A DNA stretch of 22,717 bases, from positions 1 through 22,717 of the forward strand of contig DDKG01000236.1 of the NCBI GenBank assembly GCA_002339265.1, written 5' to 3'. The notes under the pieces are model-generated. The model searched no databases. It was not told the origin of the DNA and was given only the letters and a program-made list of their open reading frames with translations. The stretch's first letter is position 1, and the number at the start of each line of letters is the position of its first letter. The position numbers were made by a program, and so were the translations under genes. Origin of the DNA: Massilia sp. UBA2604. Its GTDB lineage: Bacteria; Pseudomonadota; Gammaproteobacteria; Burkholderiales; Burkholderiaceae_D. Positions 8,144 through 15,653 of the stretch are shown piece by piece.

Positions 8144-9844
8144 TCAGTCGTTGGCGTAGATATTGTTGTCCTTGGTCTCCCGCACGAACAGCGCCCCGAT
8201 CACGAAGGTGATGAGCGCAATGACGATCGGATACCACAGCCCGTAATAGATGTCGCCCTTGAACGCCACCAGCGCGAAGGCGGTCGTCGGCAGCAGGCCG
8301 CCGAACCAGCCGTTACCGATGTGATACGGCAGCGACATCGAGGTATAGCGGATCCGGGTCGGGAACATCTCGACCAGCATCGCCGCGATCGGGCCGTACA
8401 CCATGGTCACGTACAGCACCAGGATGAACAGGAACAGCACCAGCATCGGCTTGTTGATCTGGGTCGGATCGGCCTTGTCCGGATAGCCGGCCGCCTTCAG
8501 CGCGCCGTTCACTTCGCTCTTGAGCGCCGTCTCGCTGGCCAGCGAGGCCTTGTCGAAGTTGAGGTTATCCGGCGTCATGACCGCATTGAACGAGCGGAAC
8601 TCCGTCTCGCCGATCCTGATCGTGGCGACCGTGCCGGGAGGCGCGTCGACGCGGTTGTAGCTCACCGACGCGGCGGTCAGCATGCGCGTGGCGATGTCGC
8701 ACGAGGACGGGAATTTCTTGGTGCCGGTGGCGTCGATCTGGAAGCTGCAGGTATTCGGGTCGGCGACGACGACGACCGGGGAGGTCTGGATCGCGGTCTC
8801 GAGCGCCGGATTGCCGTAGTGCGTGATGGCCTTGAAGATCGGGAAGTAGGTGGCGGCGGCGATCACGCAGCCACCGAGGATGATCCACTTGCGGCCGATC
8901 TTGTCCGACAGCGCGCCGAACACGATGAAGAACGGCGTCGCCAGCAGCAGTGCGATCGCGATCAGGATGTTGGCGGTCGGATCGTCGATCTTGAGCGTCT
9001 TGGTCAGGAAGAACAGGGCGTAGAACTGGCCGGTGTACCACACCACGGCCTGGCCCATCGTCAAGCCGAGCAGGGCCAGCAGGGCGACCTTGGCGTTCTT
9101 CGGCTTGAGGAAGGCTTCGGACAGCGGCGCTTTAGAGGTCTTGCCCTCGGCCTTCATCTTGGCAAAGGCCGGCGACTCGTTCATCGACAGGCGGATCCAG
9201 ACCGAGATGCCGAGCAGGATCACCGAGATCAGGAAGGGAATGCGCCAGCCCCAGGCCTGGAATTCTTCTTCGCCGGTCAGGGTGCGGGTGCCGAGGATGA
9301 CCAGCAGCGACAGGAACAGGCCGATGGTCGCCGTGGTCTGGATGAAGGCCGTGAACAGGCCGCGCTTGCCGTGCGGCGCGTGCTCGGCCACATAGGTGGC
9401 GGCGCCGCCGTATTCGCCGCCCAGCGCCAGGCCTTGCAGGATGCGCAGGGTCACCAGGATGATCGGCGCTGCGATGCCGATCTGGGCATAGCTCGGCAGG
9501 ATGCCGACCAGGAAGGTCGAGGCGCCCATCAGCAGGATAGTCACCAGGAAGGTGTACTTACGGCCGATCATGTCGCCCAGGCGGCCGAACACCAGTGCGC
9601 CGAATGGGCGCACGATGAAGCCGGCGGCGAAGGCGAGCAGGGCGAAGATGAAGGTGGTGCTGGGGTCGCCGATGAAGAACTGCTTGGCGATGATGGAAGC
9701 GAGCGAACCGTAGAGATAGAAGTCGTACCATTCGAAAACGGTGCCGAGGGAAGAGGCAGCGATGACCTTGCGTTCTTCCTTGGTGAGTCCGGCGGAGGTC
9801 GGTGCAGCTTGTCCTCCGACAGTATTGCCGGGTGTGATAGCCAT
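8144..9844 (-). CDS. MFS transporter, metabolite:H+ symporter (MHS) type
   Basis: A 566-residue, 12-helix major-facilitator carrier in the inner membrane. The start SSLGTVFEWYDFYLYGSLA (residues 31-49) is the hallmark first helix of the MHS group (ProP, ShiA, KgtP, CitA). The loop 2-3 motif GRLGDMIGRKYT (88-98), RILQGLALGGEYGGA in helix 4, and the repeated FGALSDKIGRKW (309-320) are all present. The odd part is a stretch of about 120 polar residues, about 345-465, between two helices. It carries two cysteines (366 and 382) and faces the periplasm by topology. Substrates in this group are organic acids, betaine or shikimate, and none can be assigned here. The ATG has GGAG 7 bases before it. 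It is a single-gene unit with its own terminator and a repeat-type operator upstream. Confidence 0.9.
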   Translation of the reverse strand: MAITPGNTVGGQAAPTSAGLTKEERKVIAASSLGTVFEWYDFYLYGSLASIIAKQFFIGDPSTTFIFALLAFAAGFIVRPFGALVFGRLGDMIGRKYTFLVTILLMGASTFLVGILPSYAQIGIAAPIILVTLRILQGLALGGEYGGAATYVAEHAPHGKRGLFTAFIQTTATIGLFLSLLVILGTRTLTGEEEFQAWGWRIPFLISVILLGISVWIRLSMNESPAFAKMKAEGKTSKAPLSEAFLKPKNAKVALLALLGLTMGQAVVWYTGQFYALFFLTKTLKIDDPTANILIAIALLLATPFFIVFGALSDKIGRKWIILGGCVIAAATYFPIFKAITHYGNPALETAIQTSPVVVVADPNTCSFQIDATGTKKFPSSCDIATRMLTAASVSYNRVDAPPGTVATIRIGETEFRSFNAVMTPDNLNFDKASLASETALKSEVNGALKAAGYPDKADPTQINKPMLVLFLFILVLYVTMVYGPIAAMLVEMFPTRIRYTSMSLPYHIGNGWFGGLLPTTAFALVAFKGDIYYGLWYPIVIALITFVIGALFVRETKDNNIYAND

Positions 9845-10157
9845 AGGTGTCTCCGTAATTAATTTTGTGTAACCGGAAATGCTGATTGTTGGTCAGCTAA
9901 CTTCACTGTGCTCCCGAAACCTTACGCGAATCTTGCATCCAGCTTACATCCAGCTTACATGCCGCCTCGTGCGTCCCTCTTTTTCGTGTCGGACTACTGC
10001 CCGCTCATAGGAGAGAATCATCCTATCCAATGCGCGATATGAAATCGATATTTCTTCGCGAACGGTCGTGCTGTCGCTATGCTATGCTCGATTGGCTTCC
10101 CTATCCGGCCATGGAAAGGAAGCACGATCACCCACCATGAATAGAACAGGAAAGAGC
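9845..10157. other. Divergent intergenic region between the MFS gene and the Dabb operon
   Basis: This 313-bp stretch holds no gene I can support. On the MFS side it carries the GGAG ribosome binding site and the four-repeat operator. On the Dabb side an inverted repeat ATAGGA-N8-TCCTAT spans 10007-10026, and a tandem TATGC (10079-10088) may include a -10 element (TATGCT), although no good -35 goes with it. Small open frames starting at 10068 and 10137 join the Dabb frame but lack proper ribosome binding sites. Confidence 0.5.
9921..9960 (-). promoter_or_regulatory. Four direct half-sites at 11-bp spacing upstream of the MFS gene
   Basis: On the minus strand four hexamers repeat at exactly 11 bp: TGTAAG (9954-9959), TGTAAG (9943-9948), TGCAAG (9932-9937) and CGTAAG (9921-9926). 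The two upstream repeats are identical over their full 11 bp. Tandem direct half-sites one helical turn apart are the usual operator form of OmpR/PhoB-family response regulators. The array lies 77-115 bp before the transporter ATG, the right place for an activator. The regulator itself is not in the window. Confidence 0.6.
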
Positions 10158-10460
10158 ATGATCAAGCACATCGTGATGTGGAAGTTGAAGGAACAGGCCG
10201 AAGGCGCGGACCGCGCCACCAATGCGCGCGAAATGAAGCGCCGGCTGGACGAGTGCGCGACCATCGTGCCCGGCATTCTGACCTTCGAGGTGACCCTGGC
10301 CCAGCCCGACCTCGAAGCGACCTATGACGTGGTGCTGTATTCCGAGTTCGCCGACCGCACTGCGCTCGAGGCGTACATCAAGCATCCGACCCACCAGGCC
10401 GTCGTGCCCTTCATCGGCGCCATCCGCGAAGGGCGCCAGTGCATGGATTACGAGGTCTGA
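10158..10460 (+). CDS. Dabb (stress-responsive alpha/beta-barrel) domain protein
   Basis: A 100-residue single-domain protein. The start MIKHIVMWKLKEQ is the typical first beta-strand of the Dabb family (dimeric ferredoxin-like barrel). The end ATYDVVLYSEFADRTALEAY followed by HPTHQAVVPFI is the second half, with the conserved H-P-x-H. Dabb proteins include a few enzymes of polyketide or aromatic metabolism and many of unknown role, so no reaction can be given. The start at 10158 is chosen for its AGGAAAGAG site and for the family N-terminus; the frame is open upstream but without signals. It is the first of three genes in one direction, with the dehydrogenase genes following after 30 and 18 bp. 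That context suggests it works on the same small-molecule pathway, perhaps binding or cyclising an intermediate, but this is inference only. Confidence 0.85.
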   Translation: MIKHIVMWKLKEQAEGADRATNAREMKRRLDECATIVPGILTFEVTLAQPDLEATYDVVLYSEFADRTALEAYIKHPTHQAVVPFIGAIREGRQCMDYEV

Positions 10461-10490
10461 ACCTCTCATAACAAGAATCAGGGAGACCCC

Positions 10491-11273
10491 ATGCGCACCA
10501 CCCAGGAACTTTTTTCACTGAAGGGCAAGACCGCCATCGTGACCGGCGGCTCGCGCGGGCTCGGCCTGCAGATGGCGCAGGCGCTCGGCGAGCAGGGTGC
10601 GCGCCTGGTGATCTCGTCGCGCAAGCAGGACGAACTCGACGCCACCGTGGCCCAGCTGCACGCGGCCGGCATTGACGCCACCTGCTTCGCGGGCGATCTA
10701 TCCGATCCGGCGCAGGCGCAGGCGCTGGTCGAGGAAGCGGTCGCGCGCCTGGGCCACATCGACATCCTGCTCAACAATGCGGGCGCCACCTGGGGCGCGC
10801 CGGCCGAGGACTATCCGCTCGAGGCCTGGGACAAGGTGATGAACCTGAACGTGCGCTCGGTCTTTCTGGTGTCGCAGGCTGTCGGCAAGCTGTCGATGAT
10901 CCCGCGCCGCTACGGACGCATCATCAATATCTCGTCGATCGCCGGTCTGGCCGGCAACCCGCCCGATGCGATGCAGACGCTGGCGTACAACACGTCCAAG
11001 GGCGCGGTGGTAAATTTCACTCGTACGCTTGCCGGCGAGTGGGGACGCTACGGCATCACGGTCAACTCGATCGCGCCGGGATTCTTCCCGTCGAAGATGA
11101 CGAAGGGCGTGCTCGCCGCCTATGGCGTCGACGGGCTCGCGGCGCAGGCCCCGCTCAAGCGCCTGGGCGATGACGAGGACCTGAAAGGCGCGGTGGTGCT
11201 GTTCGCTTCGGATGCCGGCAAGCACATCACCGGCCAGGTGCTGGCGGTGGATGGCGGTGTGACGGCGGTCTAG
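10491..11273 (+). CDS. Short-chain dehydrogenase/reductase (classical SDR)
   Basis: A 260-residue classical SDR with all family marks: the NAD(P)-binding TGGSRGLG (18-25), NNAG (95-98), the active-site Ser in INISSIAG (about 148), and Tyr166-x3-Lys170 in AYNTSKGAVV. The PGFFPSKMT segment and the ending GQVLAVDGGVTAV are typical of the FabG/gluconate-5-dehydrogenase branch. Arg22 and Ser21 after TGG, and SSRK after the second beta-strand, suggest NADPH preference, which is inference. It reduces a keto group or oxidises an alcohol on an unknown substrate. AGGGAG precedes the ATG. It is the middle gene of the Dabb-SDR-SDR set. Confidence 0.9.
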   Translation: MRTTQELFSLKGKTAIVTGGSRGLGLQMAQALGEQGARLVISSRKQDELDATVAQLHAAGIDATCFAGDLSDPAQAQALVEEAVARLGHIDILLNNAGATWGAPAEDYPLEAWDKVMNLNVRSVFLVSQAVGKLSMIPRRYGRIINISSIAGLAGNPPDAMQTLAYNTSKGAVVNFTRTLAGEWGRYGITVNSIAPGFFPSKMTKGVLAAYGVDGLAAQAPLKRLGDDEDLKGAVVLFASDAGKHITGQVLAVDGGVTAV

Positions 11274-11291
11274 AACAGAGGGAGGGCAGAG

Positions 11292-12197
11292 ATGGACGAG
11301 TTTCACGGAAAGGTTGCGGTCATCACGGGCGCCGCCAGCGGCATGGGGCGCGAGTTCGCCAACCTGGCAGCCAGCCTGGGCATGAAACTGGTGCTGGCCG
11401 ACGTCCAGCAGAAGCCACTCGAAAAGGCGGCCGACGAACTTGCCAAACATGCCGAGGTGCTGGCCATGGTGTGCGACGTGCGCAAGGGCGAGCACGTGCA
11501 GGAACTGGCCGATTCGGCGATGGCGCGTTTCGGTGCCGTGCACCTGGTGTTCAACAATGCCGGCGTTGGCGCCGGCGGCCTGGTGTGGGAGAACTCCGAG
11601 GAAGACTGGGAGTGGGTGCTGGGCGTGAACCTGTGGGGCGTGATCCACGGCGTGCGCGTGTTTACCCGCGCGATGCTCGAATGCGCGGCGCAGGATCCGG
11701 GCTATCGCGGCTGGATCGTCAACACCGCGTCGATGGCGGGGCTGCTCAATTCGCCGGCGCTGGGCATCTATAACGTGTCAAAGCATGCGGTGGTGGCGCT
11801 CACCGAGACCCTGTACCACGACCTCAAACTGGTCGATGCGCCGATCGGCACGTCGGTGCTGTGCCCGTACTTCATCCCGACCTCGATCGCGCAGTCGCAC
11901 CGCCACCGGCCGGACGAATTGCGCACCGACGAAATCATGACCGCGAGCCAGATGGCGGCGCAGGCGCTGACCGAAAAGGCGGTCGGGTCAAGCAAGGTGT
12001 CGGCGGCCGATGTGGCGCGCCTGACCTTCGATGCGATCCGCGAAGAGCGCTTTTATGTGTTCTCGCATCCGCAGGCGCTGGGCGCGGTGGCCGAGCGCAT
12101 GGACGCGCTGGTGCATGCACGGCAGCCGGCGGATCCGTATGCGGCGACGCCGCATTTGAAGGAAATTCTCAAGGCGGGGATGAAAGGGCGGCGGTAG
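11292..12197 (+). CDS. Short-chain dehydrogenase/reductase, second of the pair
   Basis: A 301-residue SDR with TGAASGMG (12-19), NNAG (88-91), Ser147 in NTASMAG, and Tyr160-x3-Lys164 in IYNVSKHAVV. Asp37 in VLADVQ at the end of the second strand points to NAD rather than NADP, which is inference. The C-terminal third (about residues 200-301) is longer than in classical members and resembles the group with a segment ending AATPHLKEILKAGMKGRR, often labelled by NCBI simply as SDR family NAD(P)-dependent oxidoreductase. A GGAGGG site precedes the ATG. The two SDRs differ in the likely cofactor and are not recent duplicates. The stop codon lies inside a 24-bp tandem duplication. Confidence 0.9.
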   Translation: MDEFHGKVAVITGAASGMGREFANLAASLGMKLVLADVQQKPLEKAADELAKHAEVLAMVCDVRKGEHVQELADSAMARFGAVHLVFNNAGVGAGGLVWENSEEDWEWVLGVNLWGVIHGVRVFTRAMLECAAQDPGYRGWIVNTASMAGLLNSPALGIYNVSKHAVVALTETLYHDLKLVDAPIGTSVLCPYFIPTSIAQSHRHRPDELRTDEIMTASQMAAQALTEKAVGSSKVSAADVARLTFDAIREERFYVFSHPQALGAVAERMDALVHARQPADPYAATPHLKEILKAGMKGRR

Positions 12198-12234
12198 GTC
12201 GCGCTTTCAGGGCGGCGGTAGGTCGCGCGTTCAG
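12187..12234 (+). repeat. 24-bp tandem duplication across the SDR stop codon
   Basis: Positions 12187-12210 and 12211-12234 are the same 24-bp unit with one mismatch (T against G near the end). A third, partial and degenerate start follows. The first copy holds the last Arg codons and the TAG stop of the upstream dehydrogenase, so the duplication left the protein end intact and extended only the non-coding tail. Confidence 0.85.
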
Positions 12235-12247
12235 GTGGCGGTGCGTA

Positions 12248-12356
12248 ACTTGGGTTCCCGCCTGCGCGGGAACGACGTGCTGGCGTTATCGACTACGTTT
12301 AACGCTATCGCTGACCTGAAGACCGTCGTCGTTCCCGCGAAGGCGGGAACCCAAGT
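12248..12356. repeat. Inverted pair of REP-like palindromic elements (BIME-like)
   Basis: Two 29-bp copies, 12248-12276 on the plus strand and 12328-12356 on the minus strand, differ by one loop base. Each starts with ACTTGGG and has a 7-bp stem TTCCCGC/GCGGGAA, a 4-base loop and a CGAC tail. The two copies face each other 51 bp apart, so the whole region can also fold into one long hairpin. The sequence type is the REP palindrome mobilised by REP-associated tyrosine transposases. No such transposase is in the window. The region lies between the converging SDR and NRDE genes, a usual REP location. Confidence 0.8.
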
Positions 12357-12374
12357 CCTTCGAACAGCCACACA

Positions 12375-13136
12375 TCAAGCCGCAGCCACCACCCCCGGCT
12401 GCACCACCCGCTCATGCAACTCCGGCGCCGCATCCCGATACAGCTTGACCACGGTCGACGTGCGCGTGCCATATTCCGGCGACTCGATGCACACCGGCGA
12501 CAGCATGCGCTCCATCTCGATCGGCACGCCGGTCTCCGGCAGCCGCACGTCCGGCGCGCGGGTGGTGTCGGCCAGCATCTCGAAGTAGGCATCCTCCGGC
12601 GCACCCTGGCACAGCAGGCTCGCGAACTGCGCCTTGGTGCGCAGCACCTTGGGCCATGGGGTGTCCAGCAGGCCGTTGGAGATGCCGTAGATGCGGCCCC
12701 GTTCCAGCGGCTGGCCGTTGCGCGGATCTCCCTTGCCGCGATTGGAGTACCAGTACAGGTTCTCGCGGTCGCCCAGCACCAGGTTGTAGCCGTTGTACAG
12801 GTCGGGTCGCGCCGCCAGCTCGGCCACATAGGCCGCCGCATCGAGTTCGCCGCGCAGGTAATCGGCCACCAGCGCGCCGCGTGACGGCGCGTTGGGGCGG
12901 CGTTCTTCGGGGCCGCGGATATTGGTCAGCGCCGCGAAGCGCGGGCCGGTGGGACCGGTGATCGACACGCCCATCCAGCTGCCGCCACCTTGCAAATCGC
13001 GGCCCGCGATCACGTGCGGCGTCTGCGGCCAGGGGCCGGCCGGAGCAGCGGGGCGGTCATAGAATTCGTCGCGATTGGCGGCCGCGATGACGGGCACGCC
13101 GGGAACGACATGCCAGGCGAAGACGATCAGGCACAT
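12375..13136 (-). CDS. NRDE-family protein (TANGO2-like)
   Basis: A 253-residue protein. It has the family start M-C-L-I-V-F-A with Cys2 and the name-giving motif AANRDEFYDRP (NRDE at 21-24). Further on are GRDLQGGGSWMGV, LTNIRGPE, a NGYNLVLGD strand, ISNGLLDTPWPK, and the C-terminal GTRTSTVV. NRDE proteins have an Ntn-hydrolase-like fold with Cys2 as the presumed nucleophile. The human relative TANGO2 has been linked to lipid and haem handling, while the bacterial role is unsettled. It overlaps the DUF4936 gene by 10 bp and follows it in the same direction, so the two are likely coupled. GGA lies 8-9 bases before the ATG. The length is normal. Confidence 0.88.
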   Translation of the reverse strand: MCLIVFAWHVVPGVPVIAAANRDEFYDRPAAPAGPWPQTPHVIAGRDLQGGGSWMGVSITGPTGPRFAALTNIRGPEERRPNAPSRGALVADYLRGELDAAAYVAELAARPDLYNGYNLVLGDRENLYWYSNRGKGDPRNGQPLERGRIYGISNGLLDTPWPKVLRTKAQFASLLCQGAPEDAYFEMLADTTRAPDVRLPETGVPIEMERMLSPVCIESPEYGTRTSTVVKLYRDAAPELHERVVQPGVVAAA

Positions 13137-13417
13137 GGCGGCAAGTCCGTGAAAATTTCAAGGCGGCGCGGCCCGGCAAGGAGAACCTCGATGCCGGCGT
13201 CGCCGACCGCGCGCGCCAGGGTCGCGTCGAAATCATCGCTCACGCCCGGATAGACTTCCATCCAGGTCTGCAGGCCGTCCTTGTCTTCCGGGCGGCGCTT
13301 GAGCTGCACCTGCACGCCCGCGTCCTGCGCCAGGCGACGCCCCATGGCGTGCACCAGCGGCGCCAGCCGGGCAGCGTCCGCGCTGCGCACCTTGTAGTAG
13401 ACGTAGAAGTCGACCAT
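13127..13417 (-). CDS. DUF4936 family protein
   Basis: A 96-residue protein with the start MVDFYVYYKVRSADAA and a WMEVYPGV strand, the pattern of the DUF4936 family, which I associate with betaproteobacteria. The alternation of strands and helices suggests a small ferredoxin-like fold. There is no signal peptide. The function is unknown. It sits 2 bp after the ygfZ stop and overlaps the NRDE gene by 10 bp. This tight ygfZ-DUF4936-NRDE packing hints that the protein supports the same process as YgfZ, but that rests on position only. The ribosome binding site is weak, which fits translational coupling. Confidence 0.8.
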   Translation of the reverse strand: MVDFYVYYKVRSADAARLAPLVHAMGRRLAQDAGVQVQLKRRPEDKDGLQTWMEVYPGVSDDFDATLARAVGDAGIEVLLAGPRRLEIFTDLPPCA

Positions 13418-13419
13418 CG

Positions 13420-14490
13420 CTAGTCGTCGACCGCGTCGAGGCTGTAGGGCATGGGCAGGAAGCGCAGCGGCGCGCCGGCGGCCGAGCCCAGGTGCACCTG
13501 ATCGCCCAGCGCCGCCAGCTTGATCTCGACCAGCGCATCGGCGCCACCGACACCGTTCGGCGCCGCATTGACCACCATGCCGCAGGGTTGATCCGGGTCC
13601 GCGCTCGAGAACACTTCATCGCCGGCGCGCGCGGCGGCATTGTCGATGCTGGCCAGCGCGGTGCGGCGCTTGATCTTGCCGAGATATTTAGTGCGTGCGA
13701 CGATTTCCTGGCCCGGGTAGCAGCCCTTCTTGAAATTGACGCCGCCCAGCAGCTCGAGGTTGACCATCTGCGGCACGAACTGTTCCTGTGTCGCCGCACT
13801 CACTTGCGGCTCACCGGCGTGGATCGTGGCCAGGCGCCAGGCCTGGTTGCCGCCCAGTGCCAGCTCTTCTTTCAACGCAGACAGCGCGGCGCCGGCCTTT
13901 TCGTTCGATGCCAGCCACAGGTAACGCGGCGCGCCGAAGGCGTCGTGCAAGCGCAGCACGGTGCCGAACTCGCCGCTGGTCCTGCTCATTGGCGTGGCCG
14001 GCAACGTATTGACGAAGCGGCCAAGCGCCGCCTGCGCCCTGGCGCCGCCAAGGCCGAGCACGGCCTCGAACGGTGCTTCGTCGGTGGCGTCGCGCAGCTT
14101 GGCTTTGCTGCGCAGCACAAACATCGACAGGCGTTTTTGCAGCGGCGCCTGGATTGCGCGCGGGAGCTGCAAATACACGGTGTCAGCCCCGGCATCATTG
14201 TCGCGCCACATCAGGAAGCTGGCTTGCAGGCGGCCTTTCGGCGTGCAGAAGCCGGCGAAGCGGGCCTCGTCTTGCTGCAGGTGCTCGACGTCGTTGGTGA
14301 GCTGGGCGTGCAGGAATTTCGCGGCTTCTTCTCCGGCCACGGCGGTCAAGCCCTGGTCGGTCACGGTGGCGACAAAACCGCTCGTGAGCGCGTCAATATC
14401 CAGCGGCTTGCCGAAGTCTTCGACTTGCGTGGCTTCGTCGAGATGGAAGCGGGCGCCATGCGTGGCGAGGTGATCAGTCCAGTTACTCAT
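13420..14490 (-). CDS. ygfZ: Folate-binding Fe-S cluster repair/assembly protein YgfZ
   Basis: A 356-residue YgfZ/GcvT-fold protein. YgfZ binds tetrahydrofolate and helps build or repair [4Fe-4S] clusters in enzymes such as the radical-SAM protein MiaB. The signature KGCYPGQEIVAR is at 255-266, with the conserved Cys257. An early segment FLHAQLTNDVEHL (59-71) and FCTPKGRLQASFLMW (81-95) are the family's two other conserved blocks. The ATG at 14490 has only a weak GGA before it. It is divergent from mltG across a 125-bp gap, an order widely kept in this lineage. Together with bolA at 474 the window holds two separate Fe-S related genes, though far apart. Confidence 0.93.
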   Translation of the reverse strand: MSNWTDHLATHGARFHLDEATQVEDFGKPLDIDALTSGFVATVTDQGLTAVAGEEAAKFLHAQLTNDVEHLQQDEARFAGFCTPKGRLQASFLMWRDNDAGADTVYLQLPRAIQAPLQKRLSMFVLRSKAKLRDATDEAPFEAVLGLGGARAQAALGRFVNTLPATPMSRTSGEFGTVLRLHDAFGAPRYLWLASNEKAGAALSALKEELALGGNQAWRLATIHAGEPQVSAATQEQFVPQMVNLELLGGVNFKKGCYPGQEIVARTKYLGKIKRRTALASIDNAAARAGDEVFSSADPDQPCGMVVNAAPNGVGGADALVEIKLAALGDQVHLGSAAGAPLRFLPMPYSLDAVDD

Positions 14491-14615
14491 GAAAATCCGA
14501 AATATTTTGGCAATTAGGCTTTATCATTACGGCCTCATTATAGAGTTGTCGGGGGAATCGCGCCGGGAGCGCCGCAATCTGCAAATGCATCCGCGTTTTG
14601 GCCCGCACACACCAC

Positions 14616-15635
14616 ATGGCATTCATAAAAAAATTACTCGTTACCGGCGTCGTGGTCACGCTGGCAGCCGCAGGCGGATTCTCCTGGTGGTCCAAGCACT
14701 CGCTCACCACGGGCGGTGAACCGATCGAATTCACGATCAATCCCGGCAGCGGCGTCGCATCGAGCGCGCAGCAGATGGTGGCGGCCGGCGTGCCGGTCAA
14801 CCCGACCATGTTCGTGCTGTTGGCGCGCCTGACGGGCGATGCCGCCCGCATCAAGGCCGGCAGCTATGAACTGAAACCGGATACCAGTCCGCGCCGCCTG
14901 CTGACCCAGCTGGTGCGCGGCGAGTTCGCGCAAGAAGCGATCACCATCATCGAAGGCTGGACCTTCCGCCAGATGCGCCAGGCGATCGGCTCGCACAACC
15001 GCCTCAAGCACGATACCGTCAAGCTGTCCGACCAGGAATTGATGGCGAAGATCTCGACCGAGTTCAAGGAGCCGGAAGGCCTGTTCTTCCCGGACACCTA
15101 TCTGTTCGCCAAGGGCTCGTCGGAAATCGAGATCTACAGGCGTGCGCACCAGTCCATGTTGAGTCACCTGAATGCGGCCTGGGAAAAGCGCAACAAGGAC
15201 CTGCCGTACAAGACGCCATACGAGGCCCTGATCATGGGCTCGATCGTCGAAAAGGAAACGGGGCAAAAGAGCGAGCGCAATATGATCGCCGGCGTGTTCG
15301 TCAACCGCCTGCGCACCGGCATGCCGCTGCAAACCGATCCGACCGTGATCTATGGGATGGGCGAGGCCTATGCGGGCCAGATCCGCAAGAAGGACCTGCT
15401 GACGGATACCCCTTACAATACCTATACGCGCGGCGGGCTGCCGCCGACGCCGATCGCGCTGCCGGGTTTGCAGTCGCTGCACGCGGCGCTCGAGCCGGCC
15501 GAAACCCCGGCGCTGTACTTCGTGGCGCGCGGCGATGGCACCAGCCATTTCTCGGACAACCTGCTGGACCATAATCGGGCGGTGAACCGCTTCCAGCGCG
15601 GCATTACCAACGGACCGCTCACCGAATCCCACTAA
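14616..15635 (+). CDS. mltG: Endolytic murein transglycosylase MltG
   Basis: A 339-residue MltG (YceG-like). It is anchored in the inner membrane by one helix (about residues 8-25) and cuts nascent glycan strands in the periplasm, probably setting strand length. The LysM-like part includes GSGVASSAQQMVAAGV and AGSYELKPDTSP. The catalytic region GSIVEKETGQKSERNMIAGV holds Glu212, equivalent to Glu218 of E. coli. LQTDPTVIYGMGE and YNTYTRGGLPPTPIALPG follow as usual. I choose the ATG at 14616 because MAFIKKLLVTGVVV is the expected N-terminus. An in-frame TTG 18 bp upstream is possible, and neither has a clear ribosome binding site. It begins the mltG-tmk-holB-pilZ unit. Confidence 0.95.
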   Translation: MAFIKKLLVTGVVVTLAAAGGFSWWSKHSLTTGGEPIEFTINPGSGVASSAQQMVAAGVPVNPTMFVLLARLTGDAARIKAGSYELKPDTSPRRLLTQLVRGEFAQEAITIIEGWTFRQMRQAIGSHNRLKHDTVKLSDQELMAKISTEFKEPEGLFFPDTYLFAKGSSEIEIYRRAHQSMLSHLNAAWEKRNKDLPYKTPYEALIMGSIVEKETGQKSERNMIAGVFVNRLRTGMPLQTDPTVIYGMGEAYAGQIRKKDLLTDTPYNTYTRGGLPPTPIALPGLQSLHAALEPAETPALYFVARGDGTSHFSDNLLDHNRAVNRFQRGITNGPLTESH

Positions 15636-15653
15636 CACGAAGCAAGGCAGCAC

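Noticed and set aside
7865..9862. A 665-codon plus-strand open frame opposite the MFS gene
   Set aside because: Antisense to a complete transporter, with low-complexity Asp/Gln/His/Arg-rich content.
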